Counted from the first letter of the stretch, positions 43,567 to 53,741 are shown. The stretch: DNA of 64,000 nt from an uncultured Tenacibaculum sp. (GCF_947499065.1 NZ_CANMMT010000006.1:62001-126000), one strand, 5' to 3'. Numbers and translations are program-made. Notes: a model not told the origin generated them from the sequence alone.

Positions 43567-46071
43567 ATGAAAAAAGTTTTTTTATACTTAGTATTATCTC
43601 TATCAGTTTCAGTTCTAGCTCAACAAAAAGTAGATTTGTCATATTATTTACCTAGTGATGTGAGTTATGATAAAAACATACCAACTCCAGAATCTATTAT
43701 AGGTCATGAGGTAGGGGAATGGCATATTACTCACGATAAATTAGTGTCTTATATGAAAGCTTTAGCAAAGGCTTCAAATAGAGTAACTATTGAAAATAGA
43801 GGAGAAACTTATGAAGGTAGACCTTTATTGTTACTGACAATTACAGCGCCTAAGAATCATCAAAACTTAGAGGAGATAAGGAAAAAGCATATTGAAATAA
43901 CAGACAATGCTTCGATAAATTTGTCTAACCAACCAATTATTGTATATCAAGGATTTTCAATTCATGGAAATGAGCCAAGTGGTTCTAATGCAGCATTAGC
44001 AGCAGCGTATTATTTAGCAGCGGCTCAAGGTCCAAAAATAAATGAGTTATTGAATAATACAGTAATTTTATTTGACCCTTCATTAAATCCAGATGGTTTA
44101 CAACGTTTTGCTTATTGGGCAAATACCAATAAAGCAAGCAATATAAATCCAGATCCTAATGATAGAGAGTATCATGAAGTTTGGCCGGGAGGAAGAACAA
44201 ATCACTATTGGTTTGATATGAATAGAGATTGGTTACCTGTACAGTTGCCAGAGAGTACAGCTAGAATTAAAACATTTCATAAATGGTTGCCTAATATTTT
44301 AACAGATCATCATGAGATGGGTACTAATTCTACTTTCTTTTTTCAGCCAGGAATTCCAAGTAGAACAAATCCGTTAACTCCTCAAATGAACCAAGATTTA
44401 ACAAAAGAGATTGCAACTTATCATGCAAAAGCTTTTGATAAAATTGGGTCTACATATTATTCTGAAGAAAGCTTTGACGATTTTTATTATGGAAAGGGTT
44501 CAACATTTCCAGATATCAATGGAAGTATAGGGATTTTGTTTGAACAAGGAAGTTCACGTGGACATGCACAGGAAAGTGATAATGGAGTATTAACCTTTCC
44601 ATTTACAATTAGAAATCAGTTTACAGCAACATTATCAACATTGGAAGCTGCTAAAAATATGCGAGAAAAAATCTTGAAATATCAACAAGGTTTTTATGAG
44701 GAATCAAGGAGGTCAACAGAAAATAAGGCATTTGTATTTGGAGATGAAAAGGATGCAATCAAAAGTTATCATTTAGCTGAGGTATTAAAAAAGCATAAAG
44801 TAAAACTTCATGAGTTAAAATCAGATTTAAAAGTTAATGGAAAACATTTTAAAAAAGGATATAGTTATGCAATACCAATGAATCAGAAAAATAATCGATT
44901 GGTAAAGGCAATGTTTGATGTGAGAACTACCTTTAAAGATAGTCTGTTTTATGATGTTTCTGCTTGGACATTTAATCATGCATTTGGAGTAGATTTTGCT
45001 AAAAATGTTTCATTATCTAAAGTGGGTAATGAGATACTCGATTTAAAAAAGAAATCAGGAAGTATTCAAAATAAAAGCACAGTAGGATATTTATTTGCTT
45101 GGAATGAATATGAAGCACCAAAGGCTTTAAATGAAATTTTAGAAAAGGGACTGAGAACTAAAGTTGCAATGAAGCAGTTTAAAAATAATAACAAACCATA
45201 CGATTATGGAACTATTTTCATTCCTGCACAAAATCAAAAGTTAAATAATACCGAATTGTTTGCTTATTTAGAAAAAGTTGCAATGAAAAATCATATTGAA
45301 ATAACAGGTGTTTCAACAGGCTTGAATGATGGTATAGATTTAGGTAGTAGAAATTTTAGAGCTGTAAAAGAACCAAAAGTAGCCATGTTGGTAGGAAGAG
45401 GAATAACAAGTTATGATGCAGGTGAAATCTGGCATTTGTTAGATCAACGTTTTGATATGAAGCTTACTAAATTAGATATGTCTTATGTATCAAGAGTAAA
45501 TTTAAGTAAATACACTACCATAATAGTACCTAATAGCTATTCAATAGATAAGAACTTGGAAGGAAAATTAAGGGATTGGGTTCGTAAAGGAGGTATATTA
45601 ATAGGGTATAGAAATGCGGTTAACTGGATGTCTAAGAAAGGATTTATTTCATTGAAATTTAATAAACCTAAAATGGATACGGTGAAAAATGTATCATTTG
45701 AAAATCGTTCTTTACAGTCGGGAGCACAAGTTATAGGTGGTGCAATTTTTGAAGCTTCAATAGATCGTTCACATCCAATAAACTTTGGTTATAAAAATAA
45801 TAAGATAGCATTATTTAGAAATACAAGACAATTCATTCAACCTGATAAAAAAAGTTATAATAATCCAATTCAGTATACAAATAACCCATTATTGAGTGGA
45901 TATATTTCAAAAGAAAATTTAAAGGAATTAAAGAATACAGTTCCCTTTAAATCTCAGCGTTTGGGAGCTGGAAAAGTAATTGTATTTACCGATAATACAA
46001 ATTTTAGAGGATTTTGGTTTGGAACAAATAAATTATTGATGAACGCTATATTTTTCGGGAGCTTGATGTAG
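43567..46071 (+). CDS. Exported M14 zinc carboxypeptidase
   Basis: Start chosen at ATG 43567 (834 residues). It opens a good signal peptide (MKKVFLYLVLSLSVSVLAQ), while the earlier GTG at 43543 lies in the -7 box. The M14 domain covers about 40-360, with zinc ligands H133 and E136 ('HGNEPSG') and H248 or H249 ('TDHHEMG'), and catalytic E326 ('LFEQGSSRGH'). The C-terminal part (about 590-830) resembles a class I glutamine amidotransferase-like fold ('AMLVGRGITSYDAGEIWHLLDQ') without an evident catalytic Cys triad. It probably trims peptides in the periplasm or outside. No T9SS tail is seen. Confidence 0.92.
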   Translation: MKKVFLYLVLSLSVSVLAQQKVDLSYYLPSDVSYDKNIPTPESIIGHEVGEWHITHDKLVSYMKALAKASNRVTIENRGETYEGRPLLLLTITAPKNHQNLEEIRKKHIEITDNASINLSNQPIIVYQGFSIHGNEPSGSNAALAAAYYLAAAQGPKINELLNNTVILFDPSLNPDGLQRFAYWANTNKASNINPDPNDREYHEVWPGGRTNHYWFDMNRDWLPVQLPESTARIKTFHKWLPNILTDHHEMGTNSTFFFQPGIPSRTNPLTPQMNQDLTKEIATYHAKAFDKIGSTYYSEESFDDFYYGKGSTFPDINGSIGILFEQGSSRGHAQESDNGVLTFPFTIRNQFTATLSTLEAAKNMREKILKYQQGFYEESRRSTENKAFVFGDEKDAIKSYHLAEVLKKHKVKLHELKSDLKVNGKHFKKGYSYAIPMNQKNNRLVKAMFDVRTTFKDSLFYDVSAWTFNHAFGVDFAKNVSLSKVGNEILDLKKKSGSIQNKSTVGYLFAWNEYEAPKALNEILEKGLRTKVAMKQFKNNNKPYDYGTIFIPAQNQKLNNTELFAYLEKVAMKNHIEITGVSTGLNDGIDLGSRNFRAVKEPKVAMLVGRGITSYDAGEIWHLLDQRFDMKLTKLDMSYVSRVNLSKYTTIIVPNSYSIDKNLEGKLRDWVRKGGILIGYRNAVNWMSKKGFISLKFNKPKMDTVKNVSFENRSLQSGAQVIGGAIFEASIDRSHPINFGYKNNKIALFRNTRQFIQPDKKSYNNPIQYTNNPLLSGYISKENLKELKNTVPFKSQRLGAGKVIVFTDNTNFRGFWFGTNKLLMNAIFFGSLM

Positions 46072-46167
46072 ATATGGTGTTTTTAAATATCTGTTTTTTA
46101 GCTTGTTACTTTTTTGTGTGAAGTTTTTTTATATCTTTAACGAAATAAATTTTAAGTCCCCCAGATT

Positions 46168-49100
46168 ATGAAAAACAAGCTATTTTTAGCCATGTCCTTG
46201 GCTACGTCTGTTTTATTTTCTCAAAACAGCGAATTATGGAAAAAACAAGCAAATGGAAAAGTAAGAGCTAGTGTTTCTGCACTAGAAAAAAGATTGCCCG
46301 ATAAAGAGATTTATCAACTAGATTTAGAAGCGTTTAAACAAGCTTTAATAAATGCACCTCAGAGAAAATCAGGTAAACAATCTAGTGTAATTATATCTTT
46401 TCCAAATGCTGATGGAAAGTTAGAAAAGTACCGAGTTTCAGAAGCTTCGGTGTTACATCCGACCTTATCTCAAAAGTACCCAGATATTAAGTCTTACATG
46501 GGTGTAGGTGTTGATAATCCTTCAGATAGGATTCGTTTTAGTCTTTCAAATGCTAAAGGTTTGCAAAGTATGCGTCTAGGAATTGATAAACCTACAGTGT
46601 TTATTGAACCTTATTCAGCAGATTTAAAAAGATATACTATCTATAAAAAATCTGATAAGCCTAGAGATGTAAATGGATTCAAATGTGATGTAGATCCAAA
46701 CAACAGAAATAAAAGTACAGGGAGTTCTTCTCAGCATAAAAATGCAGATGATGGAACTTTAAGAACGTATCGTATTGCTATTTCTGCAACAGGTGAGTAT
46801 ACAGCGCATCATGGTGGTACCAAAGCACAAGCATTGGCAGCAATGAATACAACAATGACAAGGGTTAATGGAATCTATGAAACAGATTTTAATGTAACTA
46901 TGATTATTATTGCGAATAATGAAGATGTAATTTATACGAATGCATCAACAGACCCTTATTCAAATGGAAGTTTTAATTCACAAGTACAATCAACTTTAAC
47001 TAGTGTTATTGGTGAAGCGAATTATGATATAGGACATTTATTTGCAAAAGCATCAAATAATGGAAACGCAGGTTGTATTGGATGTGTTTGTGTAGATGGA
47101 AGTAAAGGTAGTGCATTTACTTCGCGTACTACTCCAGAAGGAGATCCTTTTGATGTAGATTTTGTAGCTCATGAAATTGGACATCAATTTGGAGGTAATC
47201 ATACTTTTACAATAAGAAATGAAGGAACCAATGTGCATATGGAACCAGGAAGTGGTACTACCATAATGGGATATGCAGGTATAACAGGGGCAACAGATGT
47301 GCAACCAAATAGTGATCCATATTTTCATGCAATAAATATTCAGCAAATTACTAATTATATTAAAACAACTTCATGTCAAACAAATACTTCAACAGGAAAT
47401 AATGTGCCAACAGTAAATGCTGGTAGTGATTATACAATTCCAAAAGGAACTGCATTTGTATTAACAGGATCTGCTACCGATACAGACGCGTCTGATGTGC
47501 TTTCATATTGTTGGGAACAAATGGATGAAAACAATGCAGCTACAAAGTATCCTAGTGTAACAGCTACAGCAGGAGTTGCTTTTAGGTCTTATTCTCCAAC
47601 AACAAATGCATCAAGGTATTTCCCTAGATTAGAAACAGTAAAAGCAGGAAATACTTCTTGGCAATGGGAAGCAGTTCCAGATGTTGCTAGAAGTTTAAAC
47701 TTTAGGTTAACGGTAAGAGATAACAGAGCAGGAGGAGGAACAAATAATAGTGATGATATGGTGGTTACTGTAAATGGAACAGCAGGGCCTTTTGTAGTAA
47801 ATTCACCAAATACAGCAGTTACTTTAACAGCAGGAGCAACTGAAACTGTTACTTGGAATGTAGCAGGTACTACAGCTAATGGAGTAAATGCTGCAAATGT
47901 TGATATTTTAATGTCTACTGATGGTGGAGATACTTATCCAGTAGTATTAGCGAGTGGAGTTCCTAATGACGGATCTCATGATATTACGGTGCCAAACTCA
48001 GTAGGAAATCAAAATAGAATAATGGTTAGAGGAACTAACCATATCTTCTTCGATATTTCAAATACAAACTTTACTATTTCAAATCCGTTACCATGTACAG
48101 CATCAGTTCCAACTGGAGTTAGTGTAAGTGGAGTTACAGATTCAGCAGCTACAGTTTCTTGGAATACAGTATCAGGAGCAACTTATACTGTTGAGTATAA
48201 AAAAGCATCAGATGCTTCTTGGACTTCAAATAATGCATCAGGAACCACTACTACGTTATCTGGTTTAGATGCAAATACAGCTTATGAAGTTAGAGTTAAG
48301 AGTGTTTGTACAGATGGTACTTCATCTAGTTTTAGTGCAACAGCTAATTTTACAACAACAGATGTTCAATTAACATACTGTACAGCTAAAAGTACAAATG
48401 TAAATGATGAGTATATTTCTAATGTGAAATTAAATACAATAAATAATACTTCAACAGGTCAATTCTATTCAGACTTTACAAATATTTCAACTACTATAAC
48501 TAAAGGAGCTTCAGAAACAATTACCATTACTCCAACTTGGACTGGAACAACTTATAGTGAAGGTTATGGAGTTTGGATTGATTATAATAAAAATGGAGTG
48601 TTTACAGATGCTGGAGAGCTGGTTTGGAGTAAATCTCCTTCAACAGATACGCCAGTGTCAGGAAGTTTCACAGTACCTGCATCAGCAGTTACAGGAGATA
48701 CTAGAATGAGAGTAATTTTACGTTATAATGCAGTACCTAGTCCATGTGGTGAATTTACTTATGGAGAGGTAGAAGATTATACAGTTACAATAGCAGGTGC
48801 TGGAGCAGATACAGTAGCGCCAGTAATAACCTTGTTAGGAAATAGTGTTGAAAACATAAATGTTGGAGATTCGTATACAGATGCTGGAGCAACAGCAAGT
48901 GATAATGTCGATGGAAATATTACTGCTAATATTGTAGTAACAGGTTCTGTAGATGCAAATACACAAGGAACTTATACATTAACTTATAATGTGTCTGATG
49001 CAGCAGGTAATGCAGCAACAGCAGTAACTAGAACTGTTAACGTAAATGCAGTTACAGCTGGTTGTACAGGAGGAATAGATAGTTATCCTTATGCACAATC

Positions 49101-49827
49101 TTTTGATTCATCTTTTGGTTCATGGACACAATCTAGTGCTGATGATATTAATTGGACAAGAAGAACAGGAAGTACACCATCTAGCGGAACAGGTCCTTCA
49201 TCTGCAAATAATGGTTCACATTATATTTATGTAGAGGCTTCTGGTAGAAATACAGGATATCCAAATAAAAGAGCAATTATAAATTCACCATGTTATGACT
49301 TATCAGGATTAAGTTCTGCTTCAATTTCGTTCAAATATCACATGTATGGAGCTACCAATATGGGAACTATCGACTTAGAAGTTAGTGAGGACGATGGAGC
49401 TAATTGGACTTCAATCTGGAATCAATCAGGAAATAAAGGAAACTCTTGGTTAACAGCTACTGTAAGCTTAAATGATTATGTAGGAAAAGGTATTAAATTA
49501 CGTTTTAACCGTGTAACAGGAAATACATGGCAAGCAGATATTGCTATTGATAACTTCCAGGTTACTGGTTCAAATTCAGCAATTACTACAAGAGGAGGTG
49601 TTCTTGAGTTTGCAATTTATCCGAATCCAGTTGGAAACCAAATAAATTTAGTGAAGCCAATAGGTTATGAAAAAGTAAATTATACTATTTATAATACATT
49701 AGGTCAAAGAATTAAGAAAGGTATTGCTACTAATAATATTGATGTTAGTGGTTTAAAATCGGCTATTTATACAATTGTAATTGAAAAGGATACAGATGTA
49801 AAGAGTATCCGATTTATAAAGAAATAG
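46168..49827 (+). CDS. T9SS-secreted reprolysin-like metalloprotease with adhesion modules
   Basis: The 1219-residue precursor has a signal peptide (1-19) and a propeptide to about 195. The zincin domain has HEIGHQFGGNH at 335-345 and Met-turn M367. A linker and Ig-like region precede a fibronectin III domain (about 642-732), a GEVED domain ending in 'GEVEDYTV' (866-873), a DUF5011 Ig-like domain (about 880-957), a MAM-type jelly roll (about 960-1135) and a type A T9SS sorting domain ('FAIYPNPVGNQINLV', last ~75 residues). It should be exported through the outer membrane and anchored or released by the T9SS. Likely a degradative or virulence-type exoprotease. A strong terminator follows. Confidence 0.95.
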   Translation: MKNKLFLAMSLATSVLFSQNSELWKKQANGKVRASVSALEKRLPDKEIYQLDLEAFKQALINAPQRKSGKQSSVIISFPNADGKLEKYRVSEASVLHPTLSQKYPDIKSYMGVGVDNPSDRIRFSLSNAKGLQSMRLGIDKPTVFIEPYSADLKRYTIYKKSDKPRDVNGFKCDVDPNNRNKSTGSSSQHKNADDGTLRTYRIAISATGEYTAHHGGTKAQALAAMNTTMTRVNGIYETDFNVTMIIIANNEDVIYTNASTDPYSNGSFNSQVQSTLTSVIGEANYDIGHLFAKASNNGNAGCIGCVCVDGSKGSAFTSRTTPEGDPFDVDFVAHEIGHQFGGNHTFTIRNEGTNVHMEPGSGTTIMGYAGITGATDVQPNSDPYFHAINIQQITNYIKTTSCQTNTSTGNNVPTVNAGSDYTIPKGTAFVLTGSATDTDASDVLSYCWEQMDENNAATKYPSVTATAGVAFRSYSPTTNASRYFPRLETVKAGNTSWQWEAVPDVARSLNFRLTVRDNRAGGGTNNSDDMVVTVNGTAGPFVVNSPNTAVTLTAGATETVTWNVAGTTANGVNAANVDILMSTDGGDTYPVVLASGVPNDGSHDITVPNSVGNQNRIMVRGTNHIFFDISNTNFTISNPLPCTASVPTGVSVSGVTDSAATVSWNTVSGATYTVEYKKASDASWTSNNASGTTTTLSGLDANTAYEVRVKSVCTDGTSSSFSATANFTTTDVQLTYCTAKSTNVNDEYISNVKLNTINNTSTGQFYSDFTNISTTITKGASETITITPTWTGTTYSEGYGVWIDYNKNGVFTDAGELVWSKSPSTDTPVSGSFTVPASAVTGDTRMRVILRYNAVPSPCGEFTYGEVEDYTVTIAGAGADTVAPVITLLGNSVENINVGDSYTDAGATASDNVDGNITANIVVTGSVDANTQGTYTLTYNVSDAAGNAATAVTRTVNVNAVTAGCTGGIDSYPYAQSFDSSFGSWTQSSADDINWTRRTGSTPSSGTGPSSANNGSHYIYVEASGRNTGYPNKRAIINSPCYDLSGLSSASISFKYHMYGATNMGTIDLEVSEDDGANWTSIWNQSGNKGNSWLTATVSLNDYVGKGIKLRFNRVTGNTWQADIAIDNFQVTGSNSAITTRGGVLEFAIYPNPVGNQINLVKPIGYEKVNYTIYNTLGQRIKKGIATNNIDVSGLKSAIYTIVIEKDTDVKSIRFIKK

Positions 49828-49837
49828 CTTATAAAAT

Positions 49838-49870
49838 AAACTGTTTAGAAGTAACTTTCTAAACAGTTTT
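49838..49870 (+). terminator. Terminator after the metalloprotease
   Basis: Stem AAACTGTTTAGAA / TTCTAAACAGTTT with loop GTAACT, 11 nt past the stop. Confidence 0.85.
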
Positions 49871-49911
49871 CATTTTTGCATTGCATTAATTGAATTGTTT
49901 TTAAAATCGAA

Positions 49912-49946
49912 AAGCATTGATTATCGTTTATAATCAATGCTTTTTT
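49912..49946 (+). terminator. Second hairpin with T-run, 40 bp after the first
   Basis: Stem AGCATTGATTAT / ATAATCAATGCT with a 5-nt loop, then six T. No open frame lies between the two hairpins, so it is either a back-up terminator or the end of a very short RNA. Confidence 0.7.
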
Positions 49947-50031
49947 CTTTTCAAAATTGCCTTTTATTGCTGTAAACTGTAACAAAATAAAGGAATATTC
50001 GTCTTTATAGTATATTAATCAAAAAAATACT

Positions 50032-50187
50032 ATGAGTTTATTAAGAGTTTTACTAGCAATTTTTTTTCCACCATTATCTGTTTTAGGTAAAGGATGTGGA
50101 TCTGTAGTAATTGTTTTTTTATTAACCCTTTGTGGTTGGGTACCAGGAGTTATTGGTGCTTTGGTTATATTAAATAATCCAAAATAA
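50032..50187 (+). CDS. YqaE/Pmp3 family small membrane protein
   Basis: A 51-residue protein starting 'MSLLRVLLAIFFPPLSVLGK' and ending 'LGALVILNN'-like (exactly IGALVILNNPK). The two hydrophobic helices with the conserved 'FFPPLSV' and 'LTLCGWVPGVIGAL' are the UPF0057/Pmp3 signature. Such proteolipids are associated with membrane potential and with salt or cold stress in plants and yeast. The bacterial role is undefined. It is preceded by a double terminator, so it needs its own promoter, which I could not place. Confidence 0.9.
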   Translation: MSLLRVLLAIFFPPLSVLGKGCGSVVIVFLLTLCGWVPGVIGALVILNNPK

Positions 50188-50247
50188 AAAATGTGACTTT
50201 TTTAAAATTGATGTGTCTAAATAGTTAGAAACCAAAAATATAAAAAT

Positions 50248-50352
50248 ATGATTTACATTTTTTTTACACTACTTACAGCTTTTATAATGAAGAGTTATAT
50301 TTCAAATACATATAAATATAAAACGTGTAAAGTATATTGTAAAAGAAAATAG
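50248..50352 (+). CDS. Possible 34-residue membrane peptide
   Basis: An ATG frame starting 'MIYIFFTLLTAFIMKSY' and ending with a Lys-rich tail ('CKVYCKRK'). One hydrophobic helix followed by a basic end is typical of small membrane peptides, and it lies between the YqaE gene and the terminator at 50381. In AT-rich DNA such a frame can arise by chance. Confidence 0.3.
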   Translation: MIYIFFTLLTAFIMKSYISNTYKYKTCKVYCKRK

Positions 50353-50380
50353 AATATTCTGTACATTATTTGAAAAGAAA

Positions 50381-50405
50381 AAAGCGCTCATTGAGCGCTT
50401 TTTTT
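50381..50405. terminator. Bidirectional terminator before the PafA-like gene
   Basis: Stem AAAGCGCTC / GAGCGCTTT with a 3-nt loop and T-runs in both directions. It abuts the stop codon of the minus-strand gene at 50404. Confidence 0.85.
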
Positions 50406-52050
50406 ATTCTAATACTTCTTCTATAATCTTTCCAGTGGTTCCGTTAGGGAATTCAATTTGTAATAAATTAGAGATTGTAGGTGCAATATCAATTATTTCA
50501 TATTTTTTCTTTGATGAACCTTGATTAATACCATTTCCGTAGAAAATCATAGGGATATGAGTATCATAAGAATATCCAGAACCATGAGAGGTACCCCCAT
50601 TTTTATAATAAGCACTAAGTGTAGATGGATTTGGAATTAATAGAATATCTCCAGAAAACTTTTGATTGTAACCGTTCTGTAATGAATTTAAAATACCATT
50701 GGTAAAAGTGGTAGTTTGTAATGTTTTTGCAGTTACAGATTTATAGATGTTTTTATAATTGATTGCTTCGTCAGCTATTTTTTGAGCAACAGTATGTACA
50801 TCTAATTTTAACTCTTCAATTTTCTTTTTATTTAAGAAGATTTGAAAATTAGAAATACTCTCAACTAATGCATCTGAATTAAAATACTTTTTAGTAATAT
50901 CATTTACATAAGATTTAAATTCTGTATAACTAAAATAATCAGCAGGGATTTTAACAGATTTAAGATAAGCTGGAACTTGAACAGCAGCGTGATCAGCTGT
51001 TAAAAATAAAGTGTAATTGTCCTCACCAATTTCAGTATCTAAAAACTGAAATAAATCAGATAAATCTTTATCTAATCTCAAATAAGTGTCTTCAACTTCT
51101 TTAGAAGCAACTCCAAATTGATGTCCGACATAATCAGTAGAAGAATAGCTGATAGCTAAAAAATCAATAAATTCAGATTTACCTAAGTTTTCTCCAATAA
51201 TAGCAGCTTTAGCAAAATCGGTAGTCAAGGTATTACCAGCTGGTGTTGCTTTTATGATACTATAGTTTTTGTTTTCACTTTTTAAATTAGGTATGTCATG
51301 AGGGAAAATAGGTTTTTCTTCTCCTTTAAAAGGTTTTTCAAAATTATTATCATCAGCAATACTTTCAGTATAAGTGTTGATGTCATATAAGGTTTCCCAT
51401 GGTTGTTTCAGGTATTCATCTACTATCTTAGAATTGTTAAACTCTTGTACCCAATTAGGAAGATTGTTCATATAATAAGATGAGGTAATCCATTTCCCTA
51501 TATCACGACCATAAAACCAATAAGCACCGTCAGCAGCATGACCAGCTGGTAAAATTGCTGAACGGTCTTTGATAGCAACTCCAATAGTCTTACCATTCAT
51601 ATTTTGTGCTAATTTTAATTGATCAGTTATTGTAGTCGTTAGCATTCTATTAGGAGATTTCTTTCCTCCATCACCATCATAACCTACAGTATTATAATTA
51701 CTATCATCTACACAATACACCATTTCTTTAGTGTATTTGTCGTACCAAGTGTTACTAATTATAGCATGGTTCGTAGGAGTTGTTCCTGTATAAATTGAAG
51801 CATGACCAACAGCAGTATAGGTTGGTATATAATTATAATGAGCATTCTCCAGAGAAAACCCATCTTCTAATAAACGTTTAAATCCATCTTCACCATATTT
51901 AGAAGCAAAACGAATTAAATAATCATAGCGCATTTGGTCAATTACTACACCAATAACTAGTTTAGGTTTATGAGTGCTTTTTTTAGGGGCTATGACACAA
52001 CTAATTAAACAAGTTGTGGCTAAAGCAGCTAAACATATTATTTTTTTCAT
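50404..52050 (-). CDS. pafA: PafA-type alkaline phosphatase, lipoprotein
   Basis: The 548-residue precursor has lipobox C18 ('CLISC'). Active-site residues match Elizabethkingia PafA closely: D38 (metal), nucleophile T79 in 'PTYTAVGHAS', N100 in 'IISNTW', K161 and R163 in 'IKDRSAI', and the metal site 'TADHAAVQVP'. PafA is a broad, phosphate-insensitive phosphomonoesterase that frees phosphate from organic sources even when phosphate is plentiful. The lipid anchor would hold it at a membrane. It is a single gene on the minus strand, with a terminator directly at its stop. Confidence 0.93.
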   Translation of the reverse strand: MKKIICLAALATTCLISCVIAPKKSTHKPKLVIGVVIDQMRYDYLIRFASKYGEDGFKRLLEDGFSLENAHYNYIPTYTAVGHASIYTGTTPTNHAIISNTWYDKYTKEMVYCVDDSNYNTVGYDGDGGKKSPNRMLTTTITDQLKLAQNMNGKTIGVAIKDRSAILPAGHAADGAYWFYGRDIGKWITSSYYMNNLPNWVQEFNNSKIVDEYLKQPWETLYDINTYTESIADDNNFEKPFKGEEKPIFPHDIPNLKSENKNYSIIKATPAGNTLTTDFAKAAIIGENLGKSEFIDFLAISYSSTDYVGHQFGVASKEVEDTYLRLDKDLSDLFQFLDTEIGEDNYTLFLTADHAAVQVPAYLKSVKIPADYFSYTEFKSYVNDITKKYFNSDALVESISNFQIFLNKKKIEELKLDVHTVAQKIADEAINYKNIYKSVTAKTLQTTTFTNGILNSLQNGYNQKFSGDILLIPNPSTLSAYYKNGGTSHGSGYSYDTHIPMIFYGNGINQGSSKKKYEIIDIAPTISNLLQIEFPNGTTGKIIEEVLE

Positions 52051-52168
52051 GATTAATTTTAAAAATTTAGAACCAAAGGTAAGTAAAAAGAGTGCTAAAA
52101 CTCATAAATAACATGAAGAGTTAATGGTTTTTTAATACTTTAGCAGTAAAGAAAAATAGAATAGTTTA

Positions 52169-52909
52169 ATGAATTATATTGAGCATATTGGAAAGTACTT
52201 TCTAATGCTAAAACAAGTTTTTACAAAACCGCAAAGAGCTAGGGTTTTTCGAGAAGCTTTATTTAGGGAAATTGAAGAGTTAGGACTTAAGTCGTTGGGG
52301 ATTATAGCTTTCATATCTTTTTTTATTGGAGGAGTTATTGCTTTACAAACAGCATTGAATTTAGAAAACCCGTTTATACCAAAATCACTAATTGGTTTTG
52401 CGGCTAAACGTTCAGTAATCTTAGAATTTGCACCAACATTTTGTTCAATTATTTTAGCAGGAAAAGTAGGGTCTTATATCACTTCAAGTATAGGAACAAT
52501 GCGTGTAACAGAGCAAATAGATGCTTTAGAAGTAATGGGGATAAATTCGTTAAACTATTTAGTATTGCCTAAAATTATAGCGACTTTATTCTTCTACCCG
52601 TTCTTAATTGTATTAGCTATGTTCTTAGGGATTTTTGGTGGATGGGTAGCTGGAGTACTTTCAGGACTGTTTTCTGGAATAGATTATATTACTGGGGTTC
52701 AAATGGAGTTTAATCCTTTTTTACTTACTTATGCAATTATTAAAACTTTAGTTTTTGCGTTTTTAATAGCTACGGTTCCTTCTTATCATGGGTATTATGT
52801 AAAAGGAGGTTCTTTAGAAGTTGGTAAAGCAAGTACGCAATCGGTAGTTTGGACTACTGTAATAATTGTTATCGCTAATTATTTCTTAACTCAAATGTTG
52901 TTAACCTAA
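52169..52909 (+). CDS. mlaE: MlaE-type lipid ABC transporter permease
   Basis: This 246-residue protein has an N-terminal amphipathic helix and five membrane helices of the MlaE/YrbE family. Family motifs are 'GGVIALQTA' and the conserved loop 'EFAPTFCSIILAGKVGSYITSSIGTMRVTEQIDALEVMGINS'-type region (about 88-130). It would be the membrane part of a phospholipid transporter linking inner and outer membrane. The ATPase gene follows with a 1-nt overlap (TAATG). The MCE (MlaD) partner is not in the window. Confidence 0.93.
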   Translation: MNYIEHIGKYFLMLKQVFTKPQRARVFREALFREIEELGLKSLGIIAFISFFIGGVIALQTALNLENPFIPKSLIGFAAKRSVILEFAPTFCSIILAGKVGSYITSSIGTMRVTEQIDALEVMGINSLNYLVLPKIIATLFFYPFLIVLAMFLGIFGGWVAGVLSGLFSGIDYITGVQMEFNPFLLTYAIIKTLVFAFLIATVPSYHGYYVKGGSLEVGKASTQSVVWTTVIIVIANYFLTQMLLT

Positions 52910-53673
52910 TGATAGAAGTAAATAAATTACATAAAGGATTTAATGGAGTTGAGATTTTAAAAGGAATTACAACTTCGTTTAAACCAGGAGAAACAAGTTT
53001 AATTATAGGGCAAAGTGGTTCAGGAAAAACCGTTTTTTTAAAATCATTAATAGGTTTACATACACCAGAAAAAGGAACTATAATCTATGATGGTCGTGTA
53101 AATACAGAAATGACTATAGAAGATAAACGAAGCTTTAGGAAAGAGCTAGGAATGGTTTTTCAAGGAAGTGCTTTATTCGATTCTCAAACAGTTGAAGAGA
53201 ATGTGATGTTTCCTCTAAAAATGTTTACAAAACAGCCTGAGAGTGAAATGTTGGATAGAGTAAACTTTGTTTTAAAAAGAGTAAACTTAGAGAACTCAAA
53301 TAAAAAATTTCCAGCAGAATTATCAGGAGGAATGCAAAAGCGTGTAGCAATAGCGAGAGCAATTGTAATGAATCCAAGATACCTGTTTTGTGATGAACCT
53401 AATTCAGGGTTAGATCCACAAACATCAATTGTTATTGATAATTTAATTCAAGAAATTACTGATGAGTATAAAATAACAACTGTTATTAATACCCACGACA
53501 TGAATTCCGTTATGGAAATAGGAGATAAGATAGTATTTCTTAAAAATGGAGTGAAAGCATGGGAAGGTTCGCACAAAGAAATCTTTAAAACAGACAATGA
53601 AGCGATTGTTGATTTTGTGTATTCATCTAATTTATTTAAAAAAGTTAGAAAAGCATATTTAAATGATGTTTAG
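52909..53673 (+). CDS. mlaF: MlaF-type ABC transporter ATPase
   Basis: This 254-residue ATPase has Walker A 'GQSGSGKT' (34-41), signature 'LSGGMQKRVAIARA' and Walker B 'YLFCDEPNSGLDP', where NSG replaces the usual TSG. It pairs with the preceding permease, whose stop codon overlaps its ATG by one base. Together they would energise lipid movement between the membranes. No terminator separates it from the tRNA promoter 70 nt downstream. Confidence 0.93.
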   Translation: MIEVNKLHKGFNGVEILKGITTSFKPGETSLIIGQSGSGKTVFLKSLIGLHTPEKGTIIYDGRVNTEMTIEDKRSFRKELGMVFQGSALFDSQTVEENVMFPLKMFTKQPESEMLDRVNFVLKRVNLENSNKKFPAELSGGMQKRVAIARAIVMNPRYLFCDEPNSGLDPQTSIVIDNLIQEITDEYKITTVINTHDMNSVMEIGDKIVFLKNGVKAWEGSHKEIFKTDNEAIVDFVYSSNLFKKVRKAYLNDV

Positions 53674-53741
53674 GTAACTTTCTGTGTATTAAGAGATAAA
53701 AAAATAAGTACAATTTTTTTAAAAATAAAGTCAAAAAAAAG

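Noticed and set aside
46168..49827. Tandem repeat array suggested by Thr/Ser/Asn-rich stretches in the protease
   Set aside because: The composition bias comes from successive beta-sandwich modules (Fn3, GEVED, Ig-like, MAM). No DNA repeat unit recurs.
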